This document shows positions 33,385 to 41,408 of a stretch of 64,000 bases of DNA, piece after piece. The stretch lies in assembly GCA_910574255.1 (NCBI GenBank), contig CAJTAK010000021.1:1-64000 (forward strand), in the 5' to 3' direction. Position 1 is the first letter of the stretch, and every line of letters starts with the position of its first letter. The stretch comes from Clostridia bacterium (GTDB lineage Bacteria; Bacillota; Clostridia; Lachnospirales; Lachnospiraceae). A model generated the notes under the pieces. That model was not told the origin of the DNA and searched no databases. It was given only the letters and a program-made list of their open reading frames with translations. The translations under genes and the position numbers were made by a program.

Positions 33385-33475
33385 TCCAGCTAAGAAATGT
33401 CAAGTGTTTTAAGAAATATTTTCTGCTGGACTTTACCCTTTCGTACCGTTGCGTAGCAACTTAAGATAGGAGGGG
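33384..33475 (+). repeat. copy 3 of the RBS-bearing intergenic repeat
   Basis: GTCCAGCTAAGAAATGTCAA, GAAATATTTTCTGCTGGAC, TTTACCCTTTCGTACCG, then TTGCGTAGCAACTTAAGA and AGGAGG. It begins at the last base of the response regulator stop codon and ends five bases before TTG 33481 of the kinase, so it supplies the kinase ribosome site. It is the simplest of the three copies. Confidence 0.7.
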
Positions 33476-33480
33476 AAATC

Positions 33481-34992
33481 TTGAGTGAAACAGGTTTTAT
33501 GCTATTCCGGCATATAATGGGTAAAACAGAAACAGTCTTATATGCAGCATGCATGACATTTCTTTTTTACCCATTTATGGCGGGGCAAAAGGAACAGCGG
33601 AAAAATGTGTTAAAAAAGGCTACCACAGTATTTGGGGCTTATGTACTGGTGTATCTTATCTGTGATGCGGCTGCTCTTCCCGGCTGGCTGCGCATGATAA
33701 TTGTGATTGTCCTGCTGACATCCTTCCATAGAATTACAGGAATGGAAAAGAATATTGCTTTTTTGCTTGGGGTGCTGTTTTTGGGGATTAGAGATATGTG
33801 CAGGTTAATAACGGAAAGCCTGCGCTATATTTTTGATACAAAGCTCCTGCGGGGCGTATACAATGAAAGCACAATGTACCGTAATACTGCTGTGGGTTAT
33901 TCCCTTTCCATAGTCTTGCAGTTTCTCTTTTTGTTCATTATGCTTTTGTTCATCAGCCGCAGGCTGCAAAAAGAACCGCTGGAATTACACGCAAAGGAAT
34001 TGTGTTATTTATGTCTGATGCCGATTGCAGGCATCCTGTTTGGGAATATTATTTTCCGGCAGCTCTTCATTGTAAAGGAAAATGTGTTTTTTCTGCTATA
34101 CGAGGAGTACCCGGTATTCATCGGGTTAGTGCCTTTGACCAGCTTCTTGTTCTATGTGGGGATTGTGGCTACGGTAATGTCCTATCAGGAAATGGTAAGG
34201 CTGCAGGAAGAAAAGAAGAAGTATTTTGTAGAGGAGCAGCAGCTTTTGGCAATACGGGAACGGATGGAGGAAGTCGAGCAGTTTTATGACGGCATACGCA
34301 GGATGAAGCATGAGATGAAAAACCATCTGACAAATATAAAGGGGCTGGCAGGAAGCGGCAGCTATGAGGAAATGGAGCAGTATATCGCCAAAATGGATGA
34401 AAGCCTGAATGTGTTTGAGCTTACTATCAGGACGGGTAATGCCGTTACGGATGTGATTGTGAATGACAAGCAGAAAGCAGCAGATAAACAGGGCATAAAA
34501 TTCAGTTCGGAGTTCCTGTATCCGGCATCGGACGGGTATGACGCATATGACATTGCGATCATCATAAATAATCTCCTGCAGAATGCTTTGGAAGCCTGCG
34601 AAAGGATGAAAGGGGGAAAAAGATATATTTCCCTTTCGGGCAGACAGAAAAAGAGATTTTTTCTGATATGTGTAAAAAATTCCTTTGAAGGGGAGGTGGC
34701 ATTTGACAAAAACAGTAATCTTCCGGTTTCCACAAAAGGAGCAGACCTTTTAGGGAAAAGGGTCTCCATGCATGGCATAGGCTTATCCAATGTTAAGCGT
34801 GAGACGGCAAAGTATTTAGGAAATGTGGATATCAGGATCAAGAAAAAAGAGTTCGTCGTAACAGTATTGTTGCAGGAAAGGAGCAGAAATGGGCAGCACA
34901 ATCAATGTAAACTACATGACAAAGACGTACAGCAGCTTTTTGAAGAATTACGAAGCAAAGGGCAGCGGCCAGACAAAAACCGCATCCTTTAG
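33481..34992 (+). CDS. AgrC-like (GHKL) sensor histidine kinase
   Basis: A 503-residue kinase. Six or seven membrane helices (about residues 10-250) are followed by a coiled coil, the His-box RRMKHEMKNHLTNI (His277) and a GHKL ATPase domain with N-box NNLLQNALEACERM and G-box GIGLSNVKRE. The natural end of the family is near VTVLLQ; here about 35 further residues run into the next gene (104-base overlap), suggesting a lost stop codon. TTG 33481 follows AGGAGGGGAAATC. Partner of the LytTR regulator. Confidence 0.9.
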   Translation: MSETGFMLFRHIMGKTETVLYAACMTFLFYPFMAGQKEQRKNVLKKATTVFGAYVLVYLICDAAALPGWLRMIIVIVLLTSFHRITGMEKNIAFLLGVLFLGIRDMCRLITESLRYIFDTKLLRGVYNESTMYRNTAVGYSLSIVLQFLFLFIMLLFISRRLQKEPLELHAKELCYLCLMPIAGILFGNIIFRQLFIVKENVFFLLYEEYPVFIGLVPLTSFLFYVGIVATVMSYQEMVRLQEEKKKYFVEEQQLLAIRERMEEVEQFYDGIRRMKHEMKNHLTNIKGLAGSGSYEEMEQYIAKMDESLNVFELTIRTGNAVTDVIVNDKQKAADKQGIKFSSEFLYPASDGYDAYDIAIIINNLLQNALEACERMKGGKRYISLSGRQKKRFFLICVKNSFEGEVAFDKNSNLPVSTKGADLLGKRVSMHGIGLSNVKRETAKYLGNVDIRIKKKEFVVTVLLQERSRNGQHNQCKLHDKDVQQLFEELRSKGQRPDKNRIL

Positions 34993-35560
34993 CGACAAGG
35001 TGGCTGGAAAAAGCATGGGAACCCAAAATGTATCAGAAACAGGGAAAGCGGGAGCTGTTTCAACAAAGGACATGACAATGGAGGAATACAAGCAGTATAT
35101 CCATGACAGGATTTCACAGATTCCCATGCACCCGACCCGCATGTCGGAGAGCATTTCCATCAATATTTCTGAGGCAGGGTTTGAGGCTATGAAAAATGAC
35201 CCGGAATATGAGGCGTGGGTGCTGAATGATTTGCGGACAGGATGGGCGCAGCCGGACAGATGGGCTGGCATCTGTGGAGGGGCCTATTCCACAATTTATT
35301 ATGGTGCGACAAAAGAAGAATGCCATGCAAAGATGTGGAGTGCAGGTTACCAGAATGGGAGCGGGAAAAGCCTGTTTGACAGCAGGGCGAAAAACAGCTT
35401 CTGGGAGCGCAGGGCAGAACGGGAAAAACAGAGGGAAGTACAGATAGAGGAACAGCAGGAAAAGAAGCGGATACAGAAAGCTGCAATGGAAAAAAGCATT
35501 GCACATAAAAGGCTGATGGTGCAGTGGGAGGGGAAGATTTATGATGCGTGTAGGAAATAA
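34889..35560 (+). CDS. DUF6033-like protein, paralogue of the gene at 19183
   Basis: A 223-residue soluble-looking protein, starting MGSTINVNYMTKTYSSFLKN, without signal peptide. The central ISINISEAGFEAMKNDPEYE corresponds to IAVIIPESLQQKMDADPDYA in the protein at 19183, and both end in Glu/Arg/Gln-rich helices. The start ATG 34889 with GAAAGGAG lies inside the kinase gene. A DUF3879-like gene overlaps its end by 20 bases, the same order as at 19183-21006. Confidence 0.65.
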   Translation: MGSTINVNYMTKTYSSFLKNYEAKGSGQTKTASFSDKVAGKSMGTQNVSETGKAGAVSTKDMTMEEYKQYIHDRISQIPMHPTRMSESISINISEAGFEAMKNDPEYEAWVLNDLRTGWAQPDRWAGICGGAYSTIYYGATKEECHAKMWSAGYQNGSGKSLFDSRAKNSFWERRAEREKQREVQIEEQQEKKRIQKAAMEKSIAHKRLMVQWEGKIYDACRK

Positions 35561-36206
35561 CAGTCAGGGAATCTGGCCGCTCCTTTCAAATAAGAGTTTT
35601 CCGTTTGCAGGGAAACAGGGGAGTGTAAGCAAGGGAAATGAAAAAGCAATAGCAGACCTGCTCTCCGGGCGCAGGAAAAATTCTTATGGCGTAGAAGGCA
35701 TGAGGATAACAGGCAGGACAGATTGGAAAAGGATCATTAACGTATCGGATGAAATGAAACAGCACGTCTTTGAAGATGTGAAGAAGGAATTTTATAAATA
35801 TGGCGGAATGTCCGGCGATAATACCGCTGAAACAGATGCATATTATGACAAGATACATTCTTATGTGAAAACGCTGAAAGCCAGTGACCGTTCTCCGGCT
35901 ACATGGACGCTGAGCCAGCTTCATTTAGATCTTGCACACGCAGTAACTGCTGCGGTTAAGGAAAAGGTGCCGGGCTGGACGAATGGCAAGCCGATCCCGT
36001 CAGATGTACTGGATGAGATTTTCGCTGACGAAAATATCACATCAATAGTGTTTGGGAAATCCGTCTATGCCCGTATAAATCATGGGGACACCGCATGTCC
36101 GAGTGAAAGAAAAAGGCAGAATGCCTGTATTGATGGAGAGATAGGAGATGTACTCTGTCAGCTGGATAATAAAATGGGAAACGGCAGATTCAGAGGCTTC
36201 GCATAA
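35541..36206 (+). CDS. DUF3879-like protein, paralogue of the gene at 20356
   Basis: A 221-residue protein. INVSDEMKQHVFEDVKKEF, TWTLSQLHLDLAHAVTAAV and PGWTNGKPIPSDVLDEI line up with IDVSEEARQSMFDETKRHF, TWTLGQYERAYSQAFYDAV and PGWQLGMPFDRSILDNV of the gene product at 20356. The last 40 residues (after SVYARINHGD) look unrelated and may be a run-on. GGAGGGGAAG precedes the ATG. It is last in the operon with the LytTR regulator and kinase. Confidence 0.65.
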   Translation: MMRVGNNSQGIWPLLSNKSFPFAGKQGSVSKGNEKAIADLLSGRRKNSYGVEGMRITGRTDWKRIINVSDEMKQHVFEDVKKEFYKYGGMSGDNTAETDAYYDKIHSYVKTLKASDRSPATWTLSQLHLDLAHAVTAAVKEKVPGWTNGKPIPSDVLDEIFADENITSIVFGKSVYARINHGDTACPSERKRQNACIDGEIGDVLCQLDNKMGNGRFRGFA

Positions 36207-36296
36207 ACAGTTCAACTTCCGAAAATAAATATAATTTTTGTTACTATTCAGCCGTTTTCAGATTATATCGAAAAGAAATTTGTTCCAATACCAGTT

Positions 36297-36485
36297 ATGG
36301 ATAAAGAAGATTATGCTATTTTCTGTGAAGATTATATGCTGACAGAAGATCCAATTAAAGGAGCACTACTAAATGGAAAAAAGAGTATGGAGCAAATGAC
36401 AGATGGGAGTGTTAAAAAATATATCCAAATGCTCCTTGCCCGTATGGCGGTGGTAAGAGGTACAAAAAGTGCTGCAAGAACATAA
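36297..36485 (+). pseudogene. short fragment of an unidentified protein
   Basis: A 62-residue frame (MDKEDYAIFCEDYMLTEDPI, KKYIQMLLARMAVVRGTKSA) whose reading frame is open upstream through QPFSDYIEKKFVPIPV without a start. It looks like the C-terminal part of a longer protein. No family is recognised. Confidence 0.3.
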
Positions 36486-36579
36486 TAAAGTTATAAAATG
36501 GTATGGGAGACAATCTGGGAGAATTAGCATAGAATTTAGAGAAAAAAGAAGTCAGCCAGATGCGGAAAAGGATTTAATC

Positions 36580-36608
36580 TTGTATATGGGATTCGATGAG
36601 GGTATAAT
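36580..36608 (+). promoter_or_regulatory. sigma-A-type promoter
   Basis: TTGTAT (36580-36585), a 17-base spacer and TATAAT (36603-36608), 26 bases before the ATG of the AAA-ATPase gene at 36634; AGGAGG follows. Confidence 0.65.
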
Positions 36609-36633
36609 TAGGCCATACTAGGAGGTATGGAGC

Positions 36634-38322
36634 ATGTCGAGGACGGTAGGAATTGGGCTGCAAAGCTTTGAATTCATAAGGGAAAATGATTGTTTCTATG
36701 TGGATAAGACAAAGTTTATTAGGGAATGGTGGGAAAGTAAAGACAGCGTAACAATGATTACCCGCCCCAGAAGATTTGGAAAGACTTTAACATTGAGTAT
36801 GGCAGAACAGTTTTTTTCCGTAAAATATAATGGACGGGGAGAGCTGTTTCAAGGGCTTTCTATTTGGCAGGATGAAAAGTACAGGAAATTACAGGGGACT
36901 TATCCGGTAATAAGTCTCTCTTTTGCCAATGTAAAGGAAAAAGACTATGAATCAACCGTTCGGAGGATCAATCAAATTCTTTCGGATCTCTATTATGATT
37001 ACAGCTTTTTAACAAAGAGTGAATGCCTGCTTCCAGAAGAAAAGGAATACTTCCGCAGTGTTTCTGAAGATATGCTGGAGACTACAGCAAGTATAGCACT
37101 TCATCGTTTGTCAAAGTATTTGTATAAGTATTGCAATAAAAAAGTGATTATCTTGTTGGACGAATATGATACCCCAATGCAGGAAGCTTATGTGAATGGA
37201 TACTGGAATGAGGTAGTTTCTTTTACAAGGAGCCTGTTTAATTCGGCCTTTAAGACAAATCCGTACCTGGAACGGGCCATTATGACAGGCATCACAAGGG
37301 TGAGCAGAGAGTCTATCTTTTCTGACTTGAACAATCTTGAAGTAGTGACGACTACTTCTGAGAAGTATGCGGATAGTTTTGGTTTTACGGAAGAAGAAGT
37401 ATTTGCGGCCCTGGATGAGTTTGGAATGTCGGATAAGAGGCAGGAGGTTAAAAGCTGGTATGATGGTTTTACTTTTGGAAGCCATACAGATATTTATAAT
37501 CCCTGGTCTGTGTTAAACTATTTGGATAAAAGGAAAGTAGGAGCTTACTGGGCCAATTCCAGCTCCAACAGCCTGGTAGGAAAGCTGATTCGGGAGGGAA
37601 GTAAAGAGATTAAGCAAAGCCTGGAATGTCTGATGGGAGACGGGACGCTTCGTGTAGAGATTGATGAGCAGATTGTTTATGGAGAATTGTATACAAAAAG
37701 AAATTCTGTCTGGAGTCTTCTCCTTGCCAGTGGTTATCTGAAAGTCCTTCAGATGGAATTTATAGAAAAAACAGGTCACTGGTACCATACACTGGCTTTG
37801 ACGAATAAAGAAGTGGAGATGATGTTTGAAAAAATGATTCGCAGCTGGTTTTCAGATCAAGATGAAAATTATAATGATTTTATCACGGCATTGCTGTCTG
37901 ATGATTTGAAGGCTATGAATTATTATATGAATAAGGTGGCGCTTGCCACTTTCAGCACTTTTGATACAGGAAAAAAGCCCTCGGAGGCTGCTGAGCCGGA
38001 GCGCTTTTACCATGGCTTTGTGCTGGGACTGTTAGTGGATTTGGCAGATCGTTATACCGTGACATCTAATCGTGAAAGCGGCTTTGGGCGCTATGATGTG
38101 ATGCTGGAGCCGAAGCAGGATGATGACGGAATCATACTGGAATTCAAGGTGCAGGATATGGAGGATGAGAAAGAACTGTCTGATACGGTAAAGTCCGCAT
38201 TACGGCAGATAGAAGCGAAAAAATATGAAACCATGCTTGTGTCCAAGGGGATTCCGGAGGGGAAAATACGGAAATATGGATTTGCTTTCTGTGGGAAAAA
38301 GGTGTTGATTGGGAAAGAGTGA
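36634..38322 (+). CDS. AAA-ATPase/PD-(D/E)XK protein (AAA-ATPase_like + PDDEXK_9)
   Basis: A 562-residue protein of a family present in many copies in Bacteroidetes and Clostridia. The N-terminal domain (about 5-230) has the P-loop-like TRPRRFGKTLTLSM (44-56) and Walker B VIILLDEYDTPMQ. The C-terminal nuclease-like domain has RYDVMLEPK and IILEFKV (Asp, Glu-x-Lys) near residues 485-515. Suggested roles include defence or mobile-element maintenance, but none is established. It is single-gene, with its own promoter at 36580 and a family B palindrome after it. Confidence 0.85.
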   Translation: MSRTVGIGLQSFEFIRENDCFYVDKTKFIREWWESKDSVTMITRPRRFGKTLTLSMAEQFFSVKYNGRGELFQGLSIWQDEKYRKLQGTYPVISLSFANVKEKDYESTVRRINQILSDLYYDYSFLTKSECLLPEEKEYFRSVSEDMLETTASIALHRLSKYLYKYCNKKVIILLDEYDTPMQEAYVNGYWNEVVSFTRSLFNSAFKTNPYLERAIMTGITRVSRESIFSDLNNLEVVTTTSEKYADSFGFTEEEVFAALDEFGMSDKRQEVKSWYDGFTFGSHTDIYNPWSVLNYLDKRKVGAYWANSSSNSLVGKLIREGSKEIKQSLECLMGDGTLRVEIDEQIVYGELYTKRNSVWSLLLASGYLKVLQMEFIEKTGHWYHTLALTNKEVEMMFEKMIRSWFSDQDENYNDFITALLSDDLKAMNYYMNKVALATFSTFDTGKKPSEAAEPERFYHGFVLGLLVDLADRYTVTSNRESGFGRYDVMLEPKQDDDGIILEFKVQDMEDEKELSDTVKSALRQIEAKKYETMLVSKGIPEGKIRKYGFAFCGKKVLIGKE

Positions 38323-38430
38323 TTTTATATGGCTCTTGTGCACATGGCAATTTTTTCTGCTGACAGGCAGGTTATTAGAGACGGATGAAGCGCAAAACTG
38401 CAAACTATCAACTATTTAATATCTGATGTA

Positions 38431-38596
38431 CTAGTAGTCCGTACCGGAAATCCTTGTGCATATTTCCGGTCTATTTCTCCGATAGCACAGGTCAAAAAGC
38501 CTCGCCGTAGCACCACTACGTCTGCGTTTTTTGACCTGCACTCTCGGAAAAATATCCTCAGAAATATGCACAAGGATTTCCGATACGGACTACTAG
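38431..38596. repeat. long palindromic repeat, family B copy 3
   Basis: CTAGTAGTCCGTACCGGAAA pairs with the right end TTTCCGATACGGACTACTAG, and CCTTGTGCATATTTC pairs with GAAATATGCACAAGG. The inner GGTCAAAAAGC/GCGTTTTTTGACC and CCGTAG/CTACG hairpins match the cores of copies 1 and 2. This copy has the best-preserved arms and is flanked by CTAG on both sides, as in copy 1. Confidence 0.7.
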
Positions 38597-38629
38597 AAAC
38601 TACGAAACTGATCATAGGAGAGCATAAAG

Positions 38630-39508
38630 ATGTATGAATTAGTGCAAATCAGCGAAAAGTGCTACTACATAAACTGTCCGGCGAAGATAGGAGTTTACAT
38701 TGCGGACAAAGAAAACGTCTATCTGATAGACAGCGGAAACGATAAGGATGCAGGAAGAAAGGTCAGGCAGCTTCTGGATAAGAACGGCTGGCACTTAAAA
38801 GCCATATTGAACACCCACTCCAATGCGGACCATATCGGCGGCAACCGCTACCTTCAGGGGCAGACAGGATGTAAGATTTATTCCGGCGGCATAGAGGCTG
38901 CATTTACAAAATATCCGGTACTGGAGCCCTCTTTCCTGTACGGCGGATATCCCTGCAGGGACTTGCGGCATAAGTTCCTGATGGCCCAGGAAAGCGATGT
39001 GACGGATTTTTCGGATGCCGGCTTTCCAAAAGAGATTGAAGTGATACCATTGCCGGGGCATTTCTTTGACATGACAGGCTTTCGGATGCCGGACGGGGTA
39101 GTATTCCTGGCAGACTGCATCAGCAGCAGGGAAACCCTGGACAAGTATGCCGTTTCCTTTATCTATGATGTGGGAGCATATCTGGAAACTCTGGACAAGG
39201 TGGAAAGGATGGAAGCTCCTATGTTTGTCCCTGCCCATGCACAGGCGGCCCCGGATATCAGCGAACTTGTCCGCTATAACAGGGATAAAGTGCAAAAGGT
39301 AGCTGAGAGGATTTGGTCTGTCTGCAGGGAACCTGTGCATTTTGAAAGTATTTTGCAGGAGGTATTTGGTAGTTATGGGCTTACCATGAATTTTGAACAG
39401 TATGTGCTGGTGGGCAGTACGGTGCGCTCATATCTTTCATGGCTGAAGGATACGGGAAGGATCACGGCTGCGTTTCAGGATAATATGTTATTGTGGCAGC
39501 AGATATAA
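38630..39508 (+). CDS. metallo-beta-lactamase-fold hydrolase
   Basis: A 292-residue protein. The MBL domain (1-205) has the metal motif THSNADHIGG (62-71), further His in LPGHFFDMTG and Asp in LADCIS. The usual HxHxDH is HSNADH, so the second metal His is Asn65, which may weaken one metal site. The C-terminal 85 residues form a winged-helix-like region. It is similar in outline to glyoxalase II/quinolinase-type hydrolases; the substrate is unknown. CATAGGAGAG precedes the ATG. Confidence 0.82.
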   Translation: MYELVQISEKCYYINCPAKIGVYIADKENVYLIDSGNDKDAGRKVRQLLDKNGWHLKAILNTHSNADHIGGNRYLQGQTGCKIYSGGIEAAFTKYPVLEPSFLYGGYPCRDLRHKFLMAQESDVTDFSDAGFPKEIEVIPLPGHFFDMTGFRMPDGVVFLADCISSRETLDKYAVSFIYDVGAYLETLDKVERMEAPMFVPAHAQAAPDISELVRYNRDKVQKVAERIWSVCREPVHFESILQEVFGSYGLTMNFEQYVLVGSTVRSYLSWLKDTGRITAAFQDNMLLWQQI

Positions 39509-39556
39509 AAAACCGGCGGATTTCATTCATAAAGGTATATTCATGAGGTTTGTATT

Positions 39557-39583
39557 TATAAGCAGGGCGAATCTGTCGATATA
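39557..39583 (+). promoter_or_regulatory. sigma-28-like promoter motif (copy 3)
   Basis: ATAAGCAGGGCGAATCTGTC followed by GATATAT resembles the motifs at 18909 and 20309 (AAnCAGGG, TCTGyCGATAT). The -10-like GTCGATAT is at 39575-39582 and TATAAG upstream resembles the sigma-28 -35 (TAAA). It lies upstream of the second metallo-beta-lactamase gene. Confidence 0.4.
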
Positions 39584-39637
39584 TTTAACAAAGAAATAAA
39601 AATAATGAATCTGCCAAAATAGAAATATGGCAGAAGC

Positions 39638-40306
39638 ATGATACGGACGGAAGTATCAGTAAGGATGGTGCGCATGGTACGAAGGATTTGCTGCGGTAAT
39701 GGAAACTGCTATCTTATTTCCGATGGAAAAAATGCCATACTGGTGGACACAGGACGGGAAAAATACAGGCAGAAGATACTGGATGCCTGTAAGCCGTACG
39801 ATGTGCGCCTTTTGGTACTGACCCATGGTCATGTGGATCATATACAGAACGCTGCATTTCTTTCGAACGCTTTGAGCTGTCCGATTGCCATGCACGAGGC
39901 AGATATTTCTCTTATTGCCGATAATATGCTGCAGCCCTTGCATGCACACAGTATCTTAGGAAAAATTGTTTTGGCAGCATCCATAAAAAGCTTTCATGAG
40001 GATGCGATTCTTTCGTTTACTCCAAATATATCTTTAAAAGAGGGCGATTCCCTGGAGGATTACGGGATACCGGCAAAGGTCATCGGCCTGCCCGGGCATA
40101 CGCAGGGCTCCATAGGAATTGACATTATGGGAAAAGAGCTGATTGTGGGGGATGCACTCATGAATATGTTCTACCCGACAGTATCCATGCTTTACAATGA
40201 CAGAGATACCATGCTGCAAAGTGCCCATAAGATCAGCGGCTTGGGAGAACGGCAGATTTATTTCGGACATGGGAAGCCGAAGAAAAACCGAAGTGCCTGG
40301 AGGTGA
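39638..40306 (+). CDS. metallo-beta-lactamase-fold hydrolase (second copy)
   Basis: A 222-residue MBL protein with the canonical motif LTHGHVDHIQNA, further metal ligands in GLPGHTQGS and IVGDAL, and a final His in YFGHGKPK: a complete metal set. The start is uncertain between ATG 39638, 39665 and 39674; the last two follow GTAAGG. Function likely thioester or lactone hydrolysis by family, substrate unknown. It is followed after 6 bases by a small membrane protein gene. Confidence 0.82.
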   Translation: MIRTEVSVRMVRMVRRICCGNGNCYLISDGKNAILVDTGREKYRQKILDACKPYDVRLLVLTHGHVDHIQNAAFLSNALSCPIAMHEADISLIADNMLQPLHAHSILGKIVLAASIKSFHEDAILSFTPNISLKEGDSLEDYGIPAKVIGLPGHTQGSIGIDIMGKELIVGDALMNMFYPTVSMLYNDRDTMLQSAHKISGLGERQIYFGHGKPKKNRSAWR

Positions 40307-40312
40307 CATCAC

Positions 40313-40663
40313 ATGATAAAAAAGACTATGATTTGCTGGATTGGAATCTCTGCGGTAATTATGCTGGTATTGCCGTGGGCGGCAGTTACATTTGTAAAAG
40401 CCGACGGAGGAATGGCAGTCTGCTTTCTTTTATTTTTTGCTGTTAATCCCATATACTCCTTGATCATAGGAGCTTTTGCAGGAAAGGACAGAAAGCATTT
40501 GTGGAGCCTTCCCGTTATTTCAGCGGTTTTGTTCCTGACGGGCGTATGGATCTTCTTTGACATGGGGGAAACCGCATTTATTCGGTATGGACTGGCTTAT
40601 CTTGCCTTGGGGATAGCAGCTATGGTGATATCCTCCCTTATCAGGAGGAAAGCACAAAGATAG
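40313..40663 (+). CDS. small four-helix membrane protein
   Basis: A 116-residue hydrophobic protein with four predicted helices (about 5-27, 33-54, 63-82, 88-108) and a basic C-terminus. GGAGGTGAC lies before the ATG and overlaps the end of the metallo-beta-lactamase gene, so they are co-translated. I do not recognise the family. Confidence 0.65.
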   Translation: MIKKTMICWIGISAVIMLVLPWAAVTFVKADGGMAVCFLLFFAVNPIYSLIIGAFAGKDRKHLWSLPVISAVLFLTGVWIFFDMGETAFIRYGLAYLALGIAAMVISSLIRRKAQR

Positions 40664-40758
40664 CTTTGGGCAATGGGGATTTGTAATGACAAAGCCATAT
40701 ATTTGAAAATAGGAAAAAAAATAACTTTGATATTGCCTGATAGGAATAGGAGCGCAAA

Positions 40759-41337
40759 ATGGGAATTACGGAAATAACAAGAAATAGCCGGACAGAATAT
40801 GCAGCAAGAGAAAAAACAGCATCCGGGAAAGAGTGGGAGCTGTCAGATTCTCTCAAGGAGAGGATCATAGAATATGCCAAAGAGGATGCAGCCCAAAATG
40901 TATATATGGGAAGCAGCTTCCTTAGCCTGCGGAAGAATGAGGTGGCAAAGGTTGCCCCTGACAGGATGGCGCTAATGGGAAAAATCAATCAGGCCATAGA
41001 ATCCGGTGATATGGAAAATATGAAAAAAATAAAAGAGGCAGACGAACGCTGGCTGAGCATCTTATTTGGCACACCCTATAAGGCTGAATTTCAATCCAAG
41101 GGAACAGGCTCCGCAGTCCATGTATATAACGAGAATGGCGAAGAAATCCTGACCTATACCGGGGGCGTAGGCTGGCATGAAAAAGAAACGAAAGCAGAAT
41201 CAGAGGTACATGGCACATTAAAAGCCGTCTACTATAACGCATATCATGCTGCAAGGCAGGAGATAAAAAACAGAGGCTTGTCCGGCAGCGATGCCGCTGA
41301 AACGGCAGTTCACGATGGCTTTGATGTGAGAGTGTAA
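40759..41337 (+). CDS. hypothetical protein of the DUF6033/DUF3879 neighbourhood type
   Basis: A 192-residue soluble protein starting MGITEITRNSRTEYAAREKT, no signal, helical N-terminal part (LSDSLKERIIEYAKEDAAQN) and a C-terminal GLSGSDAAETAVHDGFDVRV. Its opening resembles the flexible starts of the proteins at 19183 and 34889, and I recall similar genes in the same neighbourhoods, but the sequence is not homologous by eye. ATAGGAGCGC precedes the ATG. Confidence 0.55.
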   Translation: MGITEITRNSRTEYAAREKTASGKEWELSDSLKERIIEYAKEDAAQNVYMGSSFLSLRKNEVAKVAPDRMALMGKINQAIESGDMENMKKIKEADERWLSILFGTPYKAEFQSKGTGSAVHVYNENGEEILTYTGGVGWHEKETKAESEVHGTLKAVYYNAYHAARQEIKNRGLSGSDAAETAVHDGFDVRV

Positions 41338-41408
41338 GATATGGGAAACCTCCATTTGCTTCATTGAAACACACATATATTTTCCATGAAAAAAGAGGAA
41401 TTGGGATT

